DNA of 64,000 nt, taken from NCBI RefSeq assembly GCF_014202315.1, contig NZ_JACHGN010000025.1, positions 1-64,000 of the forward strand, given 5' to 3'. The DNA comes from Thermocatellispora tengchongensis. GTDB taxonomy: Bacteria > Actinomycetota > Actinomycetes > Streptosporangiales > Streptosporangiaceae. Made by a program: the position numbers and the translations under genes. Each line of letters begins with the position of its first letter. Position 1 is the stretch's first letter. This document shows, piece by piece, positions 34,357 to 44,299 of this stretch. The notes beneath the pieces are model-generated. The model saw nothing but the letters and a program-made list of their open reading frames with translations. It ran no database searches and was not told where the DNA came from.

Positions 34357-35061
34357 TCAGCGCTTGGAGACGAAGACGTGCGCGGCGACTTCGCGCGGCA
34401 GCTCCGCGAGAGAGTTGTCCGTCTGCTCGTCACCTGTCACCCGCACACCGTCGTCGCTCGCCGCGAGCGTCACCTCGCGTCCGGGTTGTATCCCAACTTG
34501 CTTGAGTTTAAGCATCACAGCAGGATCGCTTTGCACTTGTTCGCTAATTCGCCGCACGACGACGGGAAGATCCCGCGGCCCGGCGACGTCGGACATCGCG
34601 ATCATGGGGTCTTCGTCGGGCTTGGCGGCCTCACCGACGCCCAGCTCCTCAAGGCCCGGGATGGGGTTGCCGTGGGGGCAGAAGGTGGGGTGGCCGAGCA
34701 GGGTAACCAGCCGGGTCTCGACGGAGTCGGACATCACGTGCTCCCAGCGGCACGCCTCGATGTGCACCTCCTCCCAGGGCAGCCCGATCACCTGGGTCAG
34801 CAGGCACTCGGCGAGGCGGTGCTTGCGCATGACGCGGATGGCGAGGGTGCGGCCGAGCTCGGTCATGGCGAGGTGGCGGTCACCCTCGACACGGACGAGG
34901 CCGTCGCGCTCCATACGCGCGACGGTCTGGCTGACAGTGGGCCCGCTCTGCTGCAGCCGCTCGGCGATTCTCGCGCGAAGAGGGACGATCCCCTCTTCTT
35001 CCAACTCGAAGATCGTCCGGAGATACATCTCCGTGGTGTCGATCAGGCCGTGTGCGGTCAA
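34357..35061 (-). CDS. IdeR/DtxR-type iron-dependent repressor
   Basis: A 234-residue metal-dependent repressor controlling iron acquisition. N-terminal winged helix ([18 protein letters not shown], then [20 protein letters not shown]), metal-binding and dimerisation domain with the ligands in [24 protein letters not shown] and [16 protein letters not shown], and a C-terminal SH3-like domain ([20 protein letters not shown] to HVFVSKR). The TTG at 35061 follows GGGAGGAG. It is divergent from udgX with a gap of 144 bases. The full set of DtxR landmarks makes Fe(II) the likely co-repressor rather than Mn(II). Confidence 0.93.
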   Translation of the reverse strand: MTAHGLIDTTEMYLRTIFELEEEGIVPLRARIAERLQQSGPTVSQTVARMERDGLVRVEGDRHLAMTELGRTLAIRVMRKHRLAECLLTQVIGLPWEEVHIEACRWEHVMSDSVETRLVTLLGHPTFCPHGNPIPGLEELGVGEAAKPDEDPMIAMSDVAGPRDLPVVVRRISEQVQSDPAVMLKLKQVGIQPGREVTLAASDDGVRVTGDEQTDNSLAELPREVAAHVFVSKR

Positions 35062-35205
35062 GGCTCCTCCCGTCCTGTCTCGATGCTACGCCCATCGACC
35101 GGGGACTGAGACCACTCGCCGGGGGCAGGAAACCATCGTCCGCAGAACCCTATTGGGAGTGCGCCCCGGTTGGGGGGAGAACCCCGTTGGGAGTGACGAC
35201 CGGCG

Positions 35206-35850
35206 ATGGCTGAATTGGACAACAAGGGAGCTGCCGCATTCCTTCCCACCTCGCGGACCCTGCCCGAGTTGCGGCGTGCGGCGGCGGGCTGCCAGGGGTG
35301 CGGGCTCTACCGCGATGCCGGCCAGACCGTGTTCGGCGAGGGTGCGGTGGACGCGCGTTACCTGTTCGTCGGCGAGCAGCCGGGTGACCAGGAGGACCGG
35401 CAGGGGGCGCCGTTCGTGGGACCGGCCGGCCGGGTGCTGGACCGCGCGATGGAGGAGGCCGGCATCGACCGCGACGAGGTGTACGTGACGAACGCGGTGA
35501 AGCACTTCAAGTTCACCTACAAGGGCAAGCGGCGCATCCACCAGAAGCCGAGCGCGGCCGAGATCGACGCCTGCCTGCCCTGGCTGACCGCCGAGATGGC
35601 GCTGCTGCACCCCGACGTGACGGTGGTGCTGGGGGCGACGGCCGCCCGCGCGCTGCTCGGGCCGTCGTTCCGGGTGACGCACCACCGCGGGCAGCCGCTC
35701 CCGCACGGCGAGACCGTGGTGGTGGCCACGATCCACCCCTCGGCGGTGCTGCGCGCGCCCGACCGCGACGCGGCGTACGAGGGGTTCCTGGCCGACGTAC
35801 GGGCGGCGGCGCGGGTCGTCACGGATGGTGCCGGGGCCGGTAGGCCCTGA
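35206..35850 (+). CDS. udgX: UdgX-type uracil-DNA glycosylase (covalent uracil binder)
   Basis: A 214-residue member of the uracil-DNA glycosylase superfamily. The diagnostic features of UdgX are present: the GEQPGDQED motif (56-64), PFVGPAGRVLDRA, the extra loop KGKRRIHQKP containing KRRIH (108-112) whose His forms the covalent bond with uracil-DNA in the Mycobacterium smegmatis protein, and TIHPSAVLRAPDRD. Cysteines in CQGCG (29, 32) and DACLPW (123) fit the 4Fe-4S cluster. The ATG at 35206 has no strong ribosome site (GACGACCGGCG upstream). Its last 32 bases overlap the end of the convergent MFS gene. Confidence 0.92.
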   Translation: MAELDNKGAAAFLPTSRTLPELRRAAAGCQGCGLYRDAGQTVFGEGAVDARYLFVGEQPGDQEDRQGAPFVGPAGRVLDRAMEEAGIDRDEVYVTNAVKHFKFTYKGKRRIHQKPSAAEIDACLPWLTAEMALLHPDVTVVLGATAARALLGPSFRVTHHRGQPLPHGETVVVATIHPSAVLRAPDRDAAYEGFLADVRAAARVVTDGAGAGRP

Positions 35851-37189
35851 ACGCGGGCACCGCGAACCCCGCGACCAGCACGAACGCCGCGCAGGCCAGC
35901 CCGCCCCCGACCCACGCCGGCACCACGCCCACCACGGCGGCCGTGGCCCCCGCGCGCAGGTCGCCCAGCCGCGGCCCGCCCGCCACGACGACGTAGAAGA
36001 CGCCCTGGAGCCGGCCGCGCATCTCGTCCGGCGCGTACGTCTGCAGGATGGTCTGCCGCCACACGGCCGAAACCAGGTCGGCCGCGCCGCCGAGCGCGAG
36101 CAGCGCCACCATCAGCCACAGCGACCCCGCGAGGCCCGCCGCGGCCACTGAGAGGCCCCACAGGGCGATGACGACGGTCAGGGCGACCCCTTGCCTGCGG
36201 ACCCGCCCCACCCAGCCGGAGAAGAGCCCTCCGACCGCCGAGCCGAGCGCGATGGACGCGGTCAGCCAGCCGAACGCCACCGGCGACCCGCCGAACCGCT
36301 CGGCCACGATCTCGGGGAACAGGGCGCGCGGCAGCGCGAAGGCCATCGCGATGATGTCCACCACGAACGACATCAGCACGACGGGGTGCCCGGCGATGAA
36401 CCGCAGGCCCTCCACCACGGCCCGCAGGCCCGGCCGCGGCGCGTCCGGTACGCCCGTCGCGCCCGTCGCGCCCGTCGTGTCCGTGGCGTCCTTCGCGCCC
36501 GTGGCGTCCTGCGCGTCCGTCGCGTCCTTCGCACCCGTCGCGTCCTTCGCATCCCGTACGGCGGGCGCCGCCTGGCCGAGCGGTGGCAGCGGGGGCAGGC
36601 GCAGCGCGGCGTAGAAGCCCGCCCCGAACAGCACGACGTCGATCAGGTACGCCCCCGTGTAGCCGCCGTGCGCGAGCACCACGCCGGCCACCAGCGGCCC
36701 GATCACCGCGCCCATGCTGCTGACCAGGAAGTTCAGCGTGTTGGCCGCGGGCACCTCCTCGACCGGCACCAGGCGCGGGATGATCGCGCCGCGCACCGGG
36801 CTGGTGATCGCGAAGCCGGTCGAGTGCACGGCCATCGTCGCCAGCATCAGCCACACGTTGTCCACGCGCAGGGCCGACTGGGCCAGCAGCGCGATCGAGG
36901 CGGCCCACGCGATCACGGACCCGGCCAGCAGCAGCCGCCGCCGGTCCACCGCGTCGGCCACCGCGCCGCCCCACAGCCCGAAGATCACCAGCGGCACCAG
37001 CGTGACCGGGCCGAGCATGCCGACCCAGAACGAGGAGGAGGTGATGGCGAAGATCTGCGCGGCGACCGCGGTCGAGGAGAGCTGGAAGCCGATGAACGAG
37101 ACGCCCTGCCCCCACCACAGCCGCCGGAACGCCGCCGTGCGCAGGGGCCGCGGATCGACGGCCACCCGGCTCCACAGCCCCTGCGGCAT
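35819..37189 (-). CDS. Major facilitator superfamily exporter (EntS-like)
   Basis: A 456-residue transporter with 12 predicted helices. It begins RTAAFRRLWWGQGVSFIGFQ, the pattern of the DHA3/EntS group that exports siderophores or drugs, and has the loop motif GGAVADAVDRRRLLLAGS between helices 2 and 3. The central loop (about 215-250) carries an unusual repeat of Asp-Ala-Lys/Gln-Asp-Ala-Thr units encoded by a 15/18-bp DNA repeat. IdeR-like repressor and UdgX genes lie near, but no siderophore genes, so the substrate is unknown. The frame upstream of 37189 is open but lacks the family N-terminus. Confidence 0.87.
   Translation of the reverse strand: MPQGLWSRVAVDPRPLRTAAFRRLWWGQGVSFIGFQLSSTAVAAQIFAITSSSFWVGMLGPVTLVPLVIFGLWGGAVADAVDRRRLLLAGSVIAWAASIALLAQSALRVDNVWLMLATMAVHSTGFAITSPVRGAIIPRLVPVEEVPAANTLNFLVSSMGAVIGPLVAGVVLAHGGYTGAYLIDVVLFGAGFYAALRLPPLPPLGQAAPAVRDAKDATGAKDATDAQDATGAKDATDTTGATGATGVPDAPRPGLRAVVEGLRFIAGHPVVLMSFVVDIIAMAFALPRALFPEIVAERFGGSPVAFGWLTASIALGSAVGGLFSGWVGRVRRQGVALTVVIALWGLSVAAAGLAGSLWLMVALLALGGAADLVSAVWRQTILQTYAPDEMRGRLQGVFYVVVAGGPRLGDLRAGATAAVVGVVPAWVGGGLACAAFVLVAGFAVPAFRAYRPRHHP
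36441..36560 (-). repeat. In-frame 15/18-bp repeat in the MFS central loop
   Basis: Variants of GCGTCCTTCGCACCCGTC recur about seven times on the plus strand. They encode KDATGAKDATDAQDATGAKD-type sequence in the cytoplasmic loop between helices 6 and 7. All changes keep the frame. Confidence 0.8.
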
Positions 37190-37287
37190 CGCGCGTACCC
37201 CCTGTGCTCATCCGGACGAAGCCCCTCATAGCGAACCATGGGCCGCCGGACGGCGATCAACAGGGGGCCGCGGCACATGAGCCCGGC

Positions 37288-37947
37288 TCAGGGGGCGAGC
37301 CGCTCCACCTTCCAGCCCGCGCCGTCCCTGCGGTAGCGCAGGCGGTCGTGCATCCGGTCGAGCTGGCCCTGCCAGAACTCCACCTCCATGGGGATCACGC
37401 GGTACCCGCCCCAGAACTCGGGCACCGGCACGTCGTCAGGGTCGGGCCAGCGCGCGGCCAGCTCCTCGTAGCGCGCGTCCAGCGCCTCGCGCGAGGGCAC
37501 CACCGCCGACTGGCGCGAGGCCCAGGCCCCGATGCGCGAGCCGTACGGGCGGGAGGAGAAGTACGCGGCCGTCTCCTCGCGCGACACGCGCACCACCCGG
37601 CCCTCCACCCGCACCTGGCGGCGGATCGGATGCCAGGGGAACAGCAGGCACGCGCGCGGGTTCTCGCTCAGGTCGCGGCCCTTGCGCGACTCGTAGTTGG
37701 TGTAGAAGACGAAGCCCTCGTCCGAGCAGCCCTTCAGCAGGACCGTCCGGGCCGACGGACGGCCGCCCGAGGAGCTGGTGGCGAGCACCATGGCGTTGGG
37801 TTCGGGCACTCCGGCCGCGACCGCCTCGTTGAACCATACGGTGAACTGGGTCACCGGGTCCTTGGCGAGATCGGCTTCGAGCAGGGGTTCGCCCTCGTAC
37901 GTACGTCGTAGCCCCGCCATCGCGGGCGGGCGCGGTGTGGCGTCCAC
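37288..37947 (-). CDS. pdxH: Pyridoxamine 5'-phosphate oxidase
   Basis: A 219-residue FMN enzyme oxidising pyridoxine or pyridoxamine phosphate to the cofactor pyridoxal phosphate. Family motifs in order: RTYEGEPLLEADLAKDPVTQ, NAMVLATSSSGGRPSARTVL, LKGCSDEGFVFYTNYESRKG, FPWHPIRRQVRVEGRVVRVS, YFSSRPYGSRIGAWASRQSA and the C-terminal FWGGYRVIPMEVEFWQGQLD with RMHDRLRYRR. GTG 37947 starts the normal N-terminus. It diverges from the citrate synthase gene (168 bases between), and the MFS gene follows 98 bases downstream. Confidence 0.96.
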   Translation of the reverse strand: MDATPRPPAMAGLRRTYEGEPLLEADLAKDPVTQFTVWFNEAVAAGVPEPNAMVLATSSSGGRPSARTVLLKGCSDEGFVFYTNYESRKGRDLSENPRACLLFPWHPIRRQVRVEGRVVRVSREETAAYFSSRPYGSRIGAWASRQSAVVPSREALDARYEELAARWPDPDDVPVPEFWGGYRVIPMEVEFWQGQLDRMHDRLRYRRDGAGWKVERLAP

Positions 37948-38115
37948 GGGACGGTATTCTTGCGCGCTTGTTGGACCACTGCGCGAGTGCCCCTACCAGG
38001 GACTTTCGCGTTTCGGCGGGTCCGGCGCAGACCCATCACCGAGCAGGGGGTTGAATAAGACCCGCCGGTATCTCGACATCAAGGCTTTGACTTCAAGAAA
38101 GGGAGGCGGCCGAGA

Positions 38116-39222
38116 ATGTCCGACTTCAAACCCGGGCTCGAAGGCGTCGTAGCCTTCGAGACCGAGATCGCGGAACCGGACAAAGAAGGAGGCGCCCTGC
38201 GGTATCGGGGCGTTGACATCGAAGAGCTGGTCGGCCGCGTCTCCTTCGGGCACGTGTGGGGCCTGCTCGTGGACAACGAGTTCCAGCCGGGTCTGCCCCC
38301 GGCCGAGCCCTACCCGATCCCCGTCCACTCCGGTGACATCCGCGTCGATGTGCAGAGCGCGCTGGCGATGCTCGCGCCCGCGTACGGCTTCGGCCAGCTT
38401 CACGACATCACGCCCGAGCAGGCCCGCGAGGACCTCGCCAGGGCCAGCGTCACGGCGCTGAGCTTCGTCGCCCAGTCCGCCCGCGGCCTGGGCCTGCCCA
38501 TGGTGCCGCAGCGCCGGGTGGACGAGGCCAAGACCATCGTCGAGCGGTTCATGATCCGCTGGCGCGGTGAGCCCGACCCCAAGCACGTCAAGGCCATCGA
38601 CGCCTACTGGACCTCCGCCGCCGAGCACGGCATGAACGCCTCCACGTTCACCGCCCGGGTCATCGCCTCGACCGGCGCCGACGTCGCCGCCGCCCTCTCC
38701 GGGGCCGTGGGCGCGATGTCCGGCCCGCTGCACGGCGGCGCCCCGGCGCGCGTGCTGCACATGATCGAGGAGGTCGAGCGCATCGGCAGCGCCGAGACCT
38801 ACGTCAAGCAGGCGCTCGACAACGGCGAGCGGCTGATGGGCTTCGGCCACCGCGTCTACCGCGCCGAGGACCCGCGGGCGCGCGTGCTGCGGCGCACGGC
38901 CAAGGAGCTGGGCGCGCCGCGGTACGAGGTCGCCGCCGCGCTGGAGAACGCGGCCCTGGCCGAGCTGCACGCCCGCAAGCCCGACCGGGTGCTCGCCACC
39001 AACGTGGAGTTCTGGGCGGCGATCATCCTGGACTTCGCCGAGGTCCCGGCCCACATGTTCACCTCGATGTTCACCTGCGCCCGTACGGCCGGGTGGGCGG
39101 CGCACATCCTGGAGCAGAAGCGCACGGGCAGGCTGGTCCGCCCAAGCGCGAGGTACATCGGCCCGCCCCAGCGCTCGATCGACGACGTCCCGGGCGCGGC
39201 GGAGGTCATCGGCAAGTTCTAG
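38116..39222 (+). CDS. citA: Citrate synthase 2
   Basis: A 368-residue enzyme joining acetyl-CoA and oxaloacetate in the tricarboxylic acid cycle. Start ATG after GGGAGGCGG. Landmarks: GALRYRGVDIEELVGRVSFG, catalytic His region GPLHGGAPARVLHMIEE, GFGHRVYRAEDPRARVLRRT with the second His, and FAEVPAHMFTSMFTCARTAG with WAAHILEQ. The short length and the N-terminal FETEIAEPDKEG correspond to the second actinobacterial citrate synthase (CitA) rather than the main GltA. A hairpin terminator follows. Confidence 0.94.
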   Translation: MSDFKPGLEGVVAFETEIAEPDKEGGALRYRGVDIEELVGRVSFGHVWGLLVDNEFQPGLPPAEPYPIPVHSGDIRVDVQSALAMLAPAYGFGQLHDITPEQAREDLARASVTALSFVAQSARGLGLPMVPQRRVDEAKTIVERFMIRWRGEPDPKHVKAIDAYWTSAAEHGMNASTFTARVIASTGADVAAALSGAVGAMSGPLHGGAPARVLHMIEEVERIGSAETYVKQALDNGERLMGFGHRVYRAEDPRARVLRRTAKELGAPRYEVAAALENAALAELHARKPDRVLATNVEFWAAIILDFAEVPAHMFTSMFTCARTAGWAAHILEQKRTGRLVRPSARYIGPPQRSIDDVPGAAEVIGKF

Positions 39223-39235
39223 AGAACTTTCTCAC

Positions 39236-40469
<1,234 letters not shown>

Positions 40470-40567
40470 CCGCCGTCCCGACCCCTCGCGCGGCCGATCC
40501 CGCGCGAGGGCGCCCGTACGCACCCCCTCGCGCCCGTACGCACCCCGAGGCAAGGGTGGCACCGCAC

Positions 40568-40993
40568 ATGCGCCGAGCCCGCACCGCCGCGCCCCTGACG
40601 GCCCTGACGCTGGCCCTGCTCCTCCCCCAGGCCGCGCACGCCACGCCGCCCACCGGCGTGAGCAGCGTCATCGTGGCCAAGACGACGCACGCCGGGCGCG
40701 ACTACGTCGTCCGCGAGATCACCATCGGCCCTGGCGGCGGCACCGGCTGGCACTTCCACCGCGGCACCCTGTACGCCCGGGTGCGCGTGGGCACGCTCAC
40801 CCACACCGCCGCCGACTGCGTCACCATCCGCACCTACCACGCCGGCGACAGCCTGGTGGAGCCCAGCGGCCCGCAGCACGTGCACATGGGCGAGAACCGC
40901 GGCCCCGGCCCGCTGGTCCTGGACGTCCTCTACGTCAACCCCGCCGGCAGCGCCCTTTCCGAGGACGCCCCGGCCCCGCCGTGCGCCGCGTGA
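40568..40993 (+). CDS. Secreted small cupin protein
   Basis: A 141-residue protein with a signal peptide (RTAAPLTALTLALLLPQAAH, cleavage near AHA-TP) and a single cupin barrel. Cupin motif 1 is GPGGGTGWHFHRGTLYARVR, with two His as metal ligands; motif 2 is PSGPQHVHMGENRGPGPLVL. The last residues include a Cys pair (C at about 87 and 139) that may form a disulfide outside the cell. GTG 40556 with GAGG upstream would add four residues. The function is unknown; secreted cupins of this size occur widely in actinomycetes. Confidence 0.8.
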   Translation: MRRARTAAPLTALTLALLLPQAAHATPPTGVSSVIVAKTTHAGRDYVVREITIGPGGGTGWHFHRGTLYARVRVGTLTHTAADCVTIRTYHAGDSLVEPSGPQHVHMGENRGPGPLVLDVLYVNPAGSALSEDAPAPPCAA

Positions 40994-41093
40994 GCACCCC
41001 GCGCCCGCCCGCCCAGGCGGTCGCCGTGCCCCCTCCCGAACGAGCCGCCCGCCGGAGACGACGTCCACGGTCGCGGCGATGGGGAGGTGGCCG

Positions 41094-41440
41094 TCAGGCG
41101 AGGTGTCCGAGCATCAGGGCGGCGACCACCGGGCCCAGGTACAGCAGGGGGAAGACGACGGTCGCGTACGAGCGCGCCCGGAGCACGGTGACGACGGCTC
41201 CGGCGAAGTACAGCACCAGGCCGATCCCGGCCAGGACGCCGATGACCGGCACGAACAGCCCGGCAAGCAGGCCCGCGGCCCTGCGGCCTTGGCCGCGCCG
41301 AGCCAGGTCCACCACGAGCGGGGGACGCCGTAGTCCGTCAGCGGCTTCACGACCCACTCGGCTCGCCGCAGGAGGGAGAAGGCGGAGAAACCCACCCAGA
41401 GGGCGGCCAGGACGGTGACGATGGTGGCGGTGGTGGACAC
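41094..41440 (-). pseudogene. DoxX-like membrane protein gene with a one-base frameshift
   Basis: From GTG 41440 the minus strand encodes VSTTATIVTVLAALWVGFSA, then RRAEWVVKPLTDYGVPRSWW and TWLGAAKAAG. The continuation lies in another frame: AAGLLAGLFVPVIGVLAGIG, YFAGAVVTVLRARSYATVVF and PLLYLGPVVAALMLGHLA, to 41094. Joined, the two halves make a complete 115-residue four-helix DoxX-type protein. The switch occurs at 41272-41284, where GCAGGGCCGCGGG would restore the frame if one G were added to the GGG run. It may be a true frameshift mutation or a sequencing error in a G run; the total length, 347 bases, is one short of a whole number of codons. Confidence 0.8.
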
Positions 41441-41689
41441 GGGGACCCTCCCTAACAGGTGCTTTCTAGTGACACCGATCCTGCGGGCCCCGGTTGATAA
41501 CTCCGCGATGCGTTCACGATGCGCGGCATCCCGCCCCACCTCCGGCGCCCGGCCACCTCCGATCGCCCCGCCGGGGCCCGGTGGCCCGCGGCGCGTGCCG
41601 CATGGGCCAGACCCCCGCCCCCGGCAAGATCTTCCGCCCGTATGCCATAGGGTCGCTGGAGGTCGTTTGCCGATCCTTGAACATGTGGG

Positions 41690-42301
41690 GTGAGTTTCGC
41701 GTTGCGCACAGGTGGAGGGCCCGGGGGCGCCCAGGCTCGCAGCCTCGGCTATCTGATGTTCGCCAGCCGCTGGCTGCAGGCGCCGCTCTACCTGGGGCTG
41801 ATCGTGGCCCAGGGCATCTACGTCTGGCAGTTCATGGTCGAGCTGTGGCACCTCATCCACGACGTCATCGGCGGCACCCTGCCCGCCGACTTCAAGCCCG
41901 ACGCGGCCGTGATGCTGGCCGTCCTCGGCCTGATCGACGTCGTGATGATCTCCAACCTGCTCATCATGGTGATCGTCGGCGGTTACGAGACCTTCGTCTC
42001 CCGGATCAACCTGGACGGCCACCCCGACGAGCCGGAATGGCTCTCCCACGTCAACGCCAACGTCCTGAAGGTCAAACTGGCCACCGCCATCATCGGCATC
42101 TCCTCGGTCCACCTGCTGCAGTCCTTCATCAAGGCCGCCTCCTCGGACCAGAAGACCCTTCTGTGGCAGACCCTCATCCACCTGGCCTTCGTCGCCTCCG
42201 CGATCGGCCTGGCCGTCATCGACCGCCTCCTCACGGCCTCCCCCGCCGAACGCACCAGCCCCCGCCCCTACCCCCACGAACCGGTCAAGACCCCCGACTG
42301 A
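41690..42301 (+). CDS. UPF0114 (YqhA) family inner-membrane protein
   Basis: A 203-residue protein of four predicted helices. The family hallmarks are [20 protein letters not shown] near the start, [20 protein letters not shown] in the middle and [19 protein letters not shown], with the cytoplasmic stretch [22 protein letters not shown]0114 proteins are conserved but of unknown function. GTG 41690 is the chosen start; the C-terminal tail is Pro-rich. The last 17 bases overlap the end of the convergent DUF89 gene. The 249 bases upstream hold no gene I can support. Confidence 0.88.
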   Translation: MSFALRTGGGPGGAQARSLGYLMFASRWLQAPLYLGLIVAQGIYVWQFMVELWHLIHDVIGGTLPADFKPDAAVMLAVLGLIDVVMISNLLIMVIVGGYETFVSRINLDGHPDEPEWLSHVNANVLKVKLATAIIGISSVHLLQSFIKAASSDQKTLLWQTLIHLAFVASAIGLAVIDRLLTASPAERTSPRPYPHEPVKTPD

Positions 42302-43463
42302 AGCCGGCCCCGGTGCCGGTACGGACCTGGATGAGGGCGTGGGTGCCGGCGGTGCGCCAGGTGGGGGTCTGGGCGTCCAGGGTGGTGGCGGTCTGGGGGG
42401 TGAGGCCGGTCACCACGTCCGACTTGACGGTGCGCAGGGCGGCCACCGGGCCGGGGAAGTAGCCGGTGACCTCGGCGAAGGGGGTGGTCGGGGGCCAGTG
42501 GCGGTCGCCGGCCAGGCGGCGGTAGTTCAGGTCGCCCTTCATGACGGTGACCTTCGCCGCCGCGAACTCCCGGCGCAGGTCGTCGGGCATGTCCCGGTAG
42601 GGCAGGGGGGCACAGGCGAACGGGTGGGTCCACAGGCGCAGGCGGCCGTCGCGCAGCGCCTGGGTGAGCCTGGCGCCGACCCTCGCGGCCTCGCCGGAGC
42701 CCGCGGTCAGGCGGGCCAGGCAGGCAAGTACGTCCGTGGCCGTGGCGTCGGAGACGTAGTACGGGTGCGGCTTGACCATGAGGCCGACCTCGCCGGCGCG
42801 GCCGGAGGCGAGCAGGTGGTCGATGAGGGCCAGGTCGGCCAGGAGCTCGCGGGCGGCGTTGTCGGCCACCACGTGCACCAGGCCGCCGTCCAGCAGCGGC
42901 CACAGCGCCGCCGAGTCGTCGGCGGCCAGGGCGCCCGTGGGGCCGGACGCGGTGGCGGTGATCGTGAAGCCGAGGTCGGCCAGGTTGCCCCACAGGGCGG
43001 TGGTGAGCAGGGCGTGCTCGCGCTCGGCCTCGGTGAGGGACTCGCGGGCGTCCAGGGCCGCCAGATCGGCGGCGAAGGCGTCGCCGGCCAGCTCGGCCCG
43101 CTTGAACGGCGCGAAGGGGTCCACGCCCTGCCAGGCGCCGGTGAAGTAGCCGGTGGCCTCCAGCAGGCGGCGGTAGAAGTAGGACTCCGACCACAGGAAC
43201 GGCAGGCTCGGCCAGGGACGGCCGAAGTGCTCCTTGCCCCAGACCTGCCACAGGGCGAGGTCGGGCGCGTCGGGCGGCAGCGTGGCGACCAGGTCGTGCC
43301 GCGACTCGCGCAGCAGCTCGGCCAGGGCGCGGCGTTCGGCGGGACCGTACGGCAGGGCCTGCTCGATGCGGCGGATCAGGGCCGGGTGGCGCTCGTGGAA
43401 GACCCCCCACGGGAACGAGCCCGGTTCGGCACAGGTGATCGGCGGCGCGGAGATATCGCTCAT
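42285..43463 (-). CDS. Damage-control phosphatase, ARMT1/DUF89 family
   Basis: A 392-residue metal-dependent phosphatase thought to remove phosphate from damaged or toxic sugar phosphates. Family motifs: [20 protein letters not shown] near the N-terminus, [17 protein letters not shown], the catalytic [20 protein letters not shown] (Asp-Asn), [18 protein letters not shown], and [20 protein letters not shown] near the C-terminus. Length and order match subfamily III proteins related to human ARMT1. ATG 43463 starts a short Pro-rich N-terminus. It lies 28 bases behind the rhomboid gene on the same strand, but no functional link is known. Confidence 0.9.
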   Translation of the reverse strand: MSDISAPPITCAEPGSFPWGVFHERHPALIRRIEQALPYGPAERRALAELLRESRHDLVATLPPDAPDLALWQVWGKEHFGRPWPSLPFLWSESYFYRRLLEATGYFTGAWQGVDPFAPFKRAELAGDAFAADLAALDARESLTEAEREHALLTTALWGNLADLGFTITATASGPTGALAADDSAALWPLLDGGLVHVVADNAARELLADLALIDHLLASGRAGEVGLMVKPHPYYVSDATATDVLACLARLTAGSGEAARVGARLTQALRDGRLRLWTHPFACAPLPYRDMPDDLRREFAAAKVTVMKGDLNYRRLAGDRHWPPTTPFAEVTGYFPGPVAALRTVKSDVVTGLTPQTATTLDAQTPTWRTAGTHALIQVRTGTGAGFSRGS

Positions 43464-43491
43464 CGCCGCCTATTATTCGCGGCGGGCCGGG

Positions 43492-44160
43492 CTAGTAGTC
43501 CAGCGAGTACGGGCTCGGCCGCCGCGTGACCTCCGGCCGCTTGCGGCGCAGCACCCACGCGGCCACGACGCCGCCGATGAGGCCGAACAGGTGGCCCTGC
43601 CAACTGATGCCCGGCTGGTTGGGCAGCAGGCCCTCAAGCAGCGAGTAGTACGTGATCGCCACGCCCACGCCGACCGCGATGTCCAGGACCCTGCGGTCGA
43701 ACAGGCCCCGGGCCACGACGAAGCCGAAGTAGCCGAAGACGAGCCCGCTCGCGCCGACGGTGATGTAGCCCGCGGCGGTGAACAGCCACACGCCCACGCC
43801 GCTGACCAGGATGATGATCAGGCTGGCGGCGGCGAAGCGGCCCAGGCCGCGGAAGGCGGCCAGGAAACCCAGGATGAGCAGGGGCAGCGAGTTGGCCATC
43901 AGGTGGCCGAACCCGGCGTGCAGGAACGGCGCGAACAGGATGCCCGACAGGTGGTCGGGGTTGTGGGCGATGATGCCGTAATAGTCGAGCGCGCCGCCCA
44001 GGCCGTAGTCGATGAACTCCAGCAGCCACATGGCGGCCAGCATCACCACCATGATCACCGCCGCTCCGAGGGCACCCGTCAGCACGCCGAGGCCGCGGGT
44101 CTTCCACTGCTGGGAGCGTGACGGGTCGGGCGAGTGATAACCGGTGGGGTAGTCGCTCAT
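43492..44160 (-). CDS. Rhomboid-family intramembrane serine protease
   Basis: A 222-residue membrane protease that cuts substrates inside the lipid bilayer. Six helices are predicted. The catalytic Ser is in GASGLVFGYFGFVVA and the catalytic His in ISWQGHLFGLIGG; the oxyanion motif HxxxN is HAGFGHLMANSLPLL. The N-terminus is a short polar cytoplasmic tail. ATG 44160 follows GAGAGTAG. A natural substrate cannot be named; membrane-anchored surface proteins at 27-30 kb are possible but not supported by position. Confidence 0.92.
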   Translation of the reverse strand: MSDYPTGYHSPDPSRSQQWKTRGLGVLTGALGAAVIMVVMLAAMWLLEFIDYGLGGALDYYGIIAHNPDHLSGILFAPFLHAGFGHLMANSLPLLILGFLAAFRGLGRFAAASLIIILVSGVGVWLFTAAGYITVGASGLVFGYFGFVVARGLFDRRVLDIAVGVGVAITYYSLLEGLLPNQPGISWQGHLFGLIGGVVAAWVLRRKRPEVTRRPSPYSLDY

Positions 44161-44246
44161 CTACTCTCCTGCCGCTACAGAGGATGAGCGGGATCTGCCC
44201 TTGGCGAAGCCGCTCACACCTTTACCGTACGCAGGAAAACGCCCGA

Positions 44247-44283
44247 GCGCGCCCATCCGTTCCCCGGGAACGGACGGACGCGC
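44247..44283 (-). terminator. Terminator of the SDR-crotonase operon
   Basis: An inverted repeat with 18-base arms (two mismatches) around TCCCCGGGA, just past the crotonase stop codon at 44300. Confidence 0.6.
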
Positions 44284-44299
44284 CCGGAACGCCGTGCCG

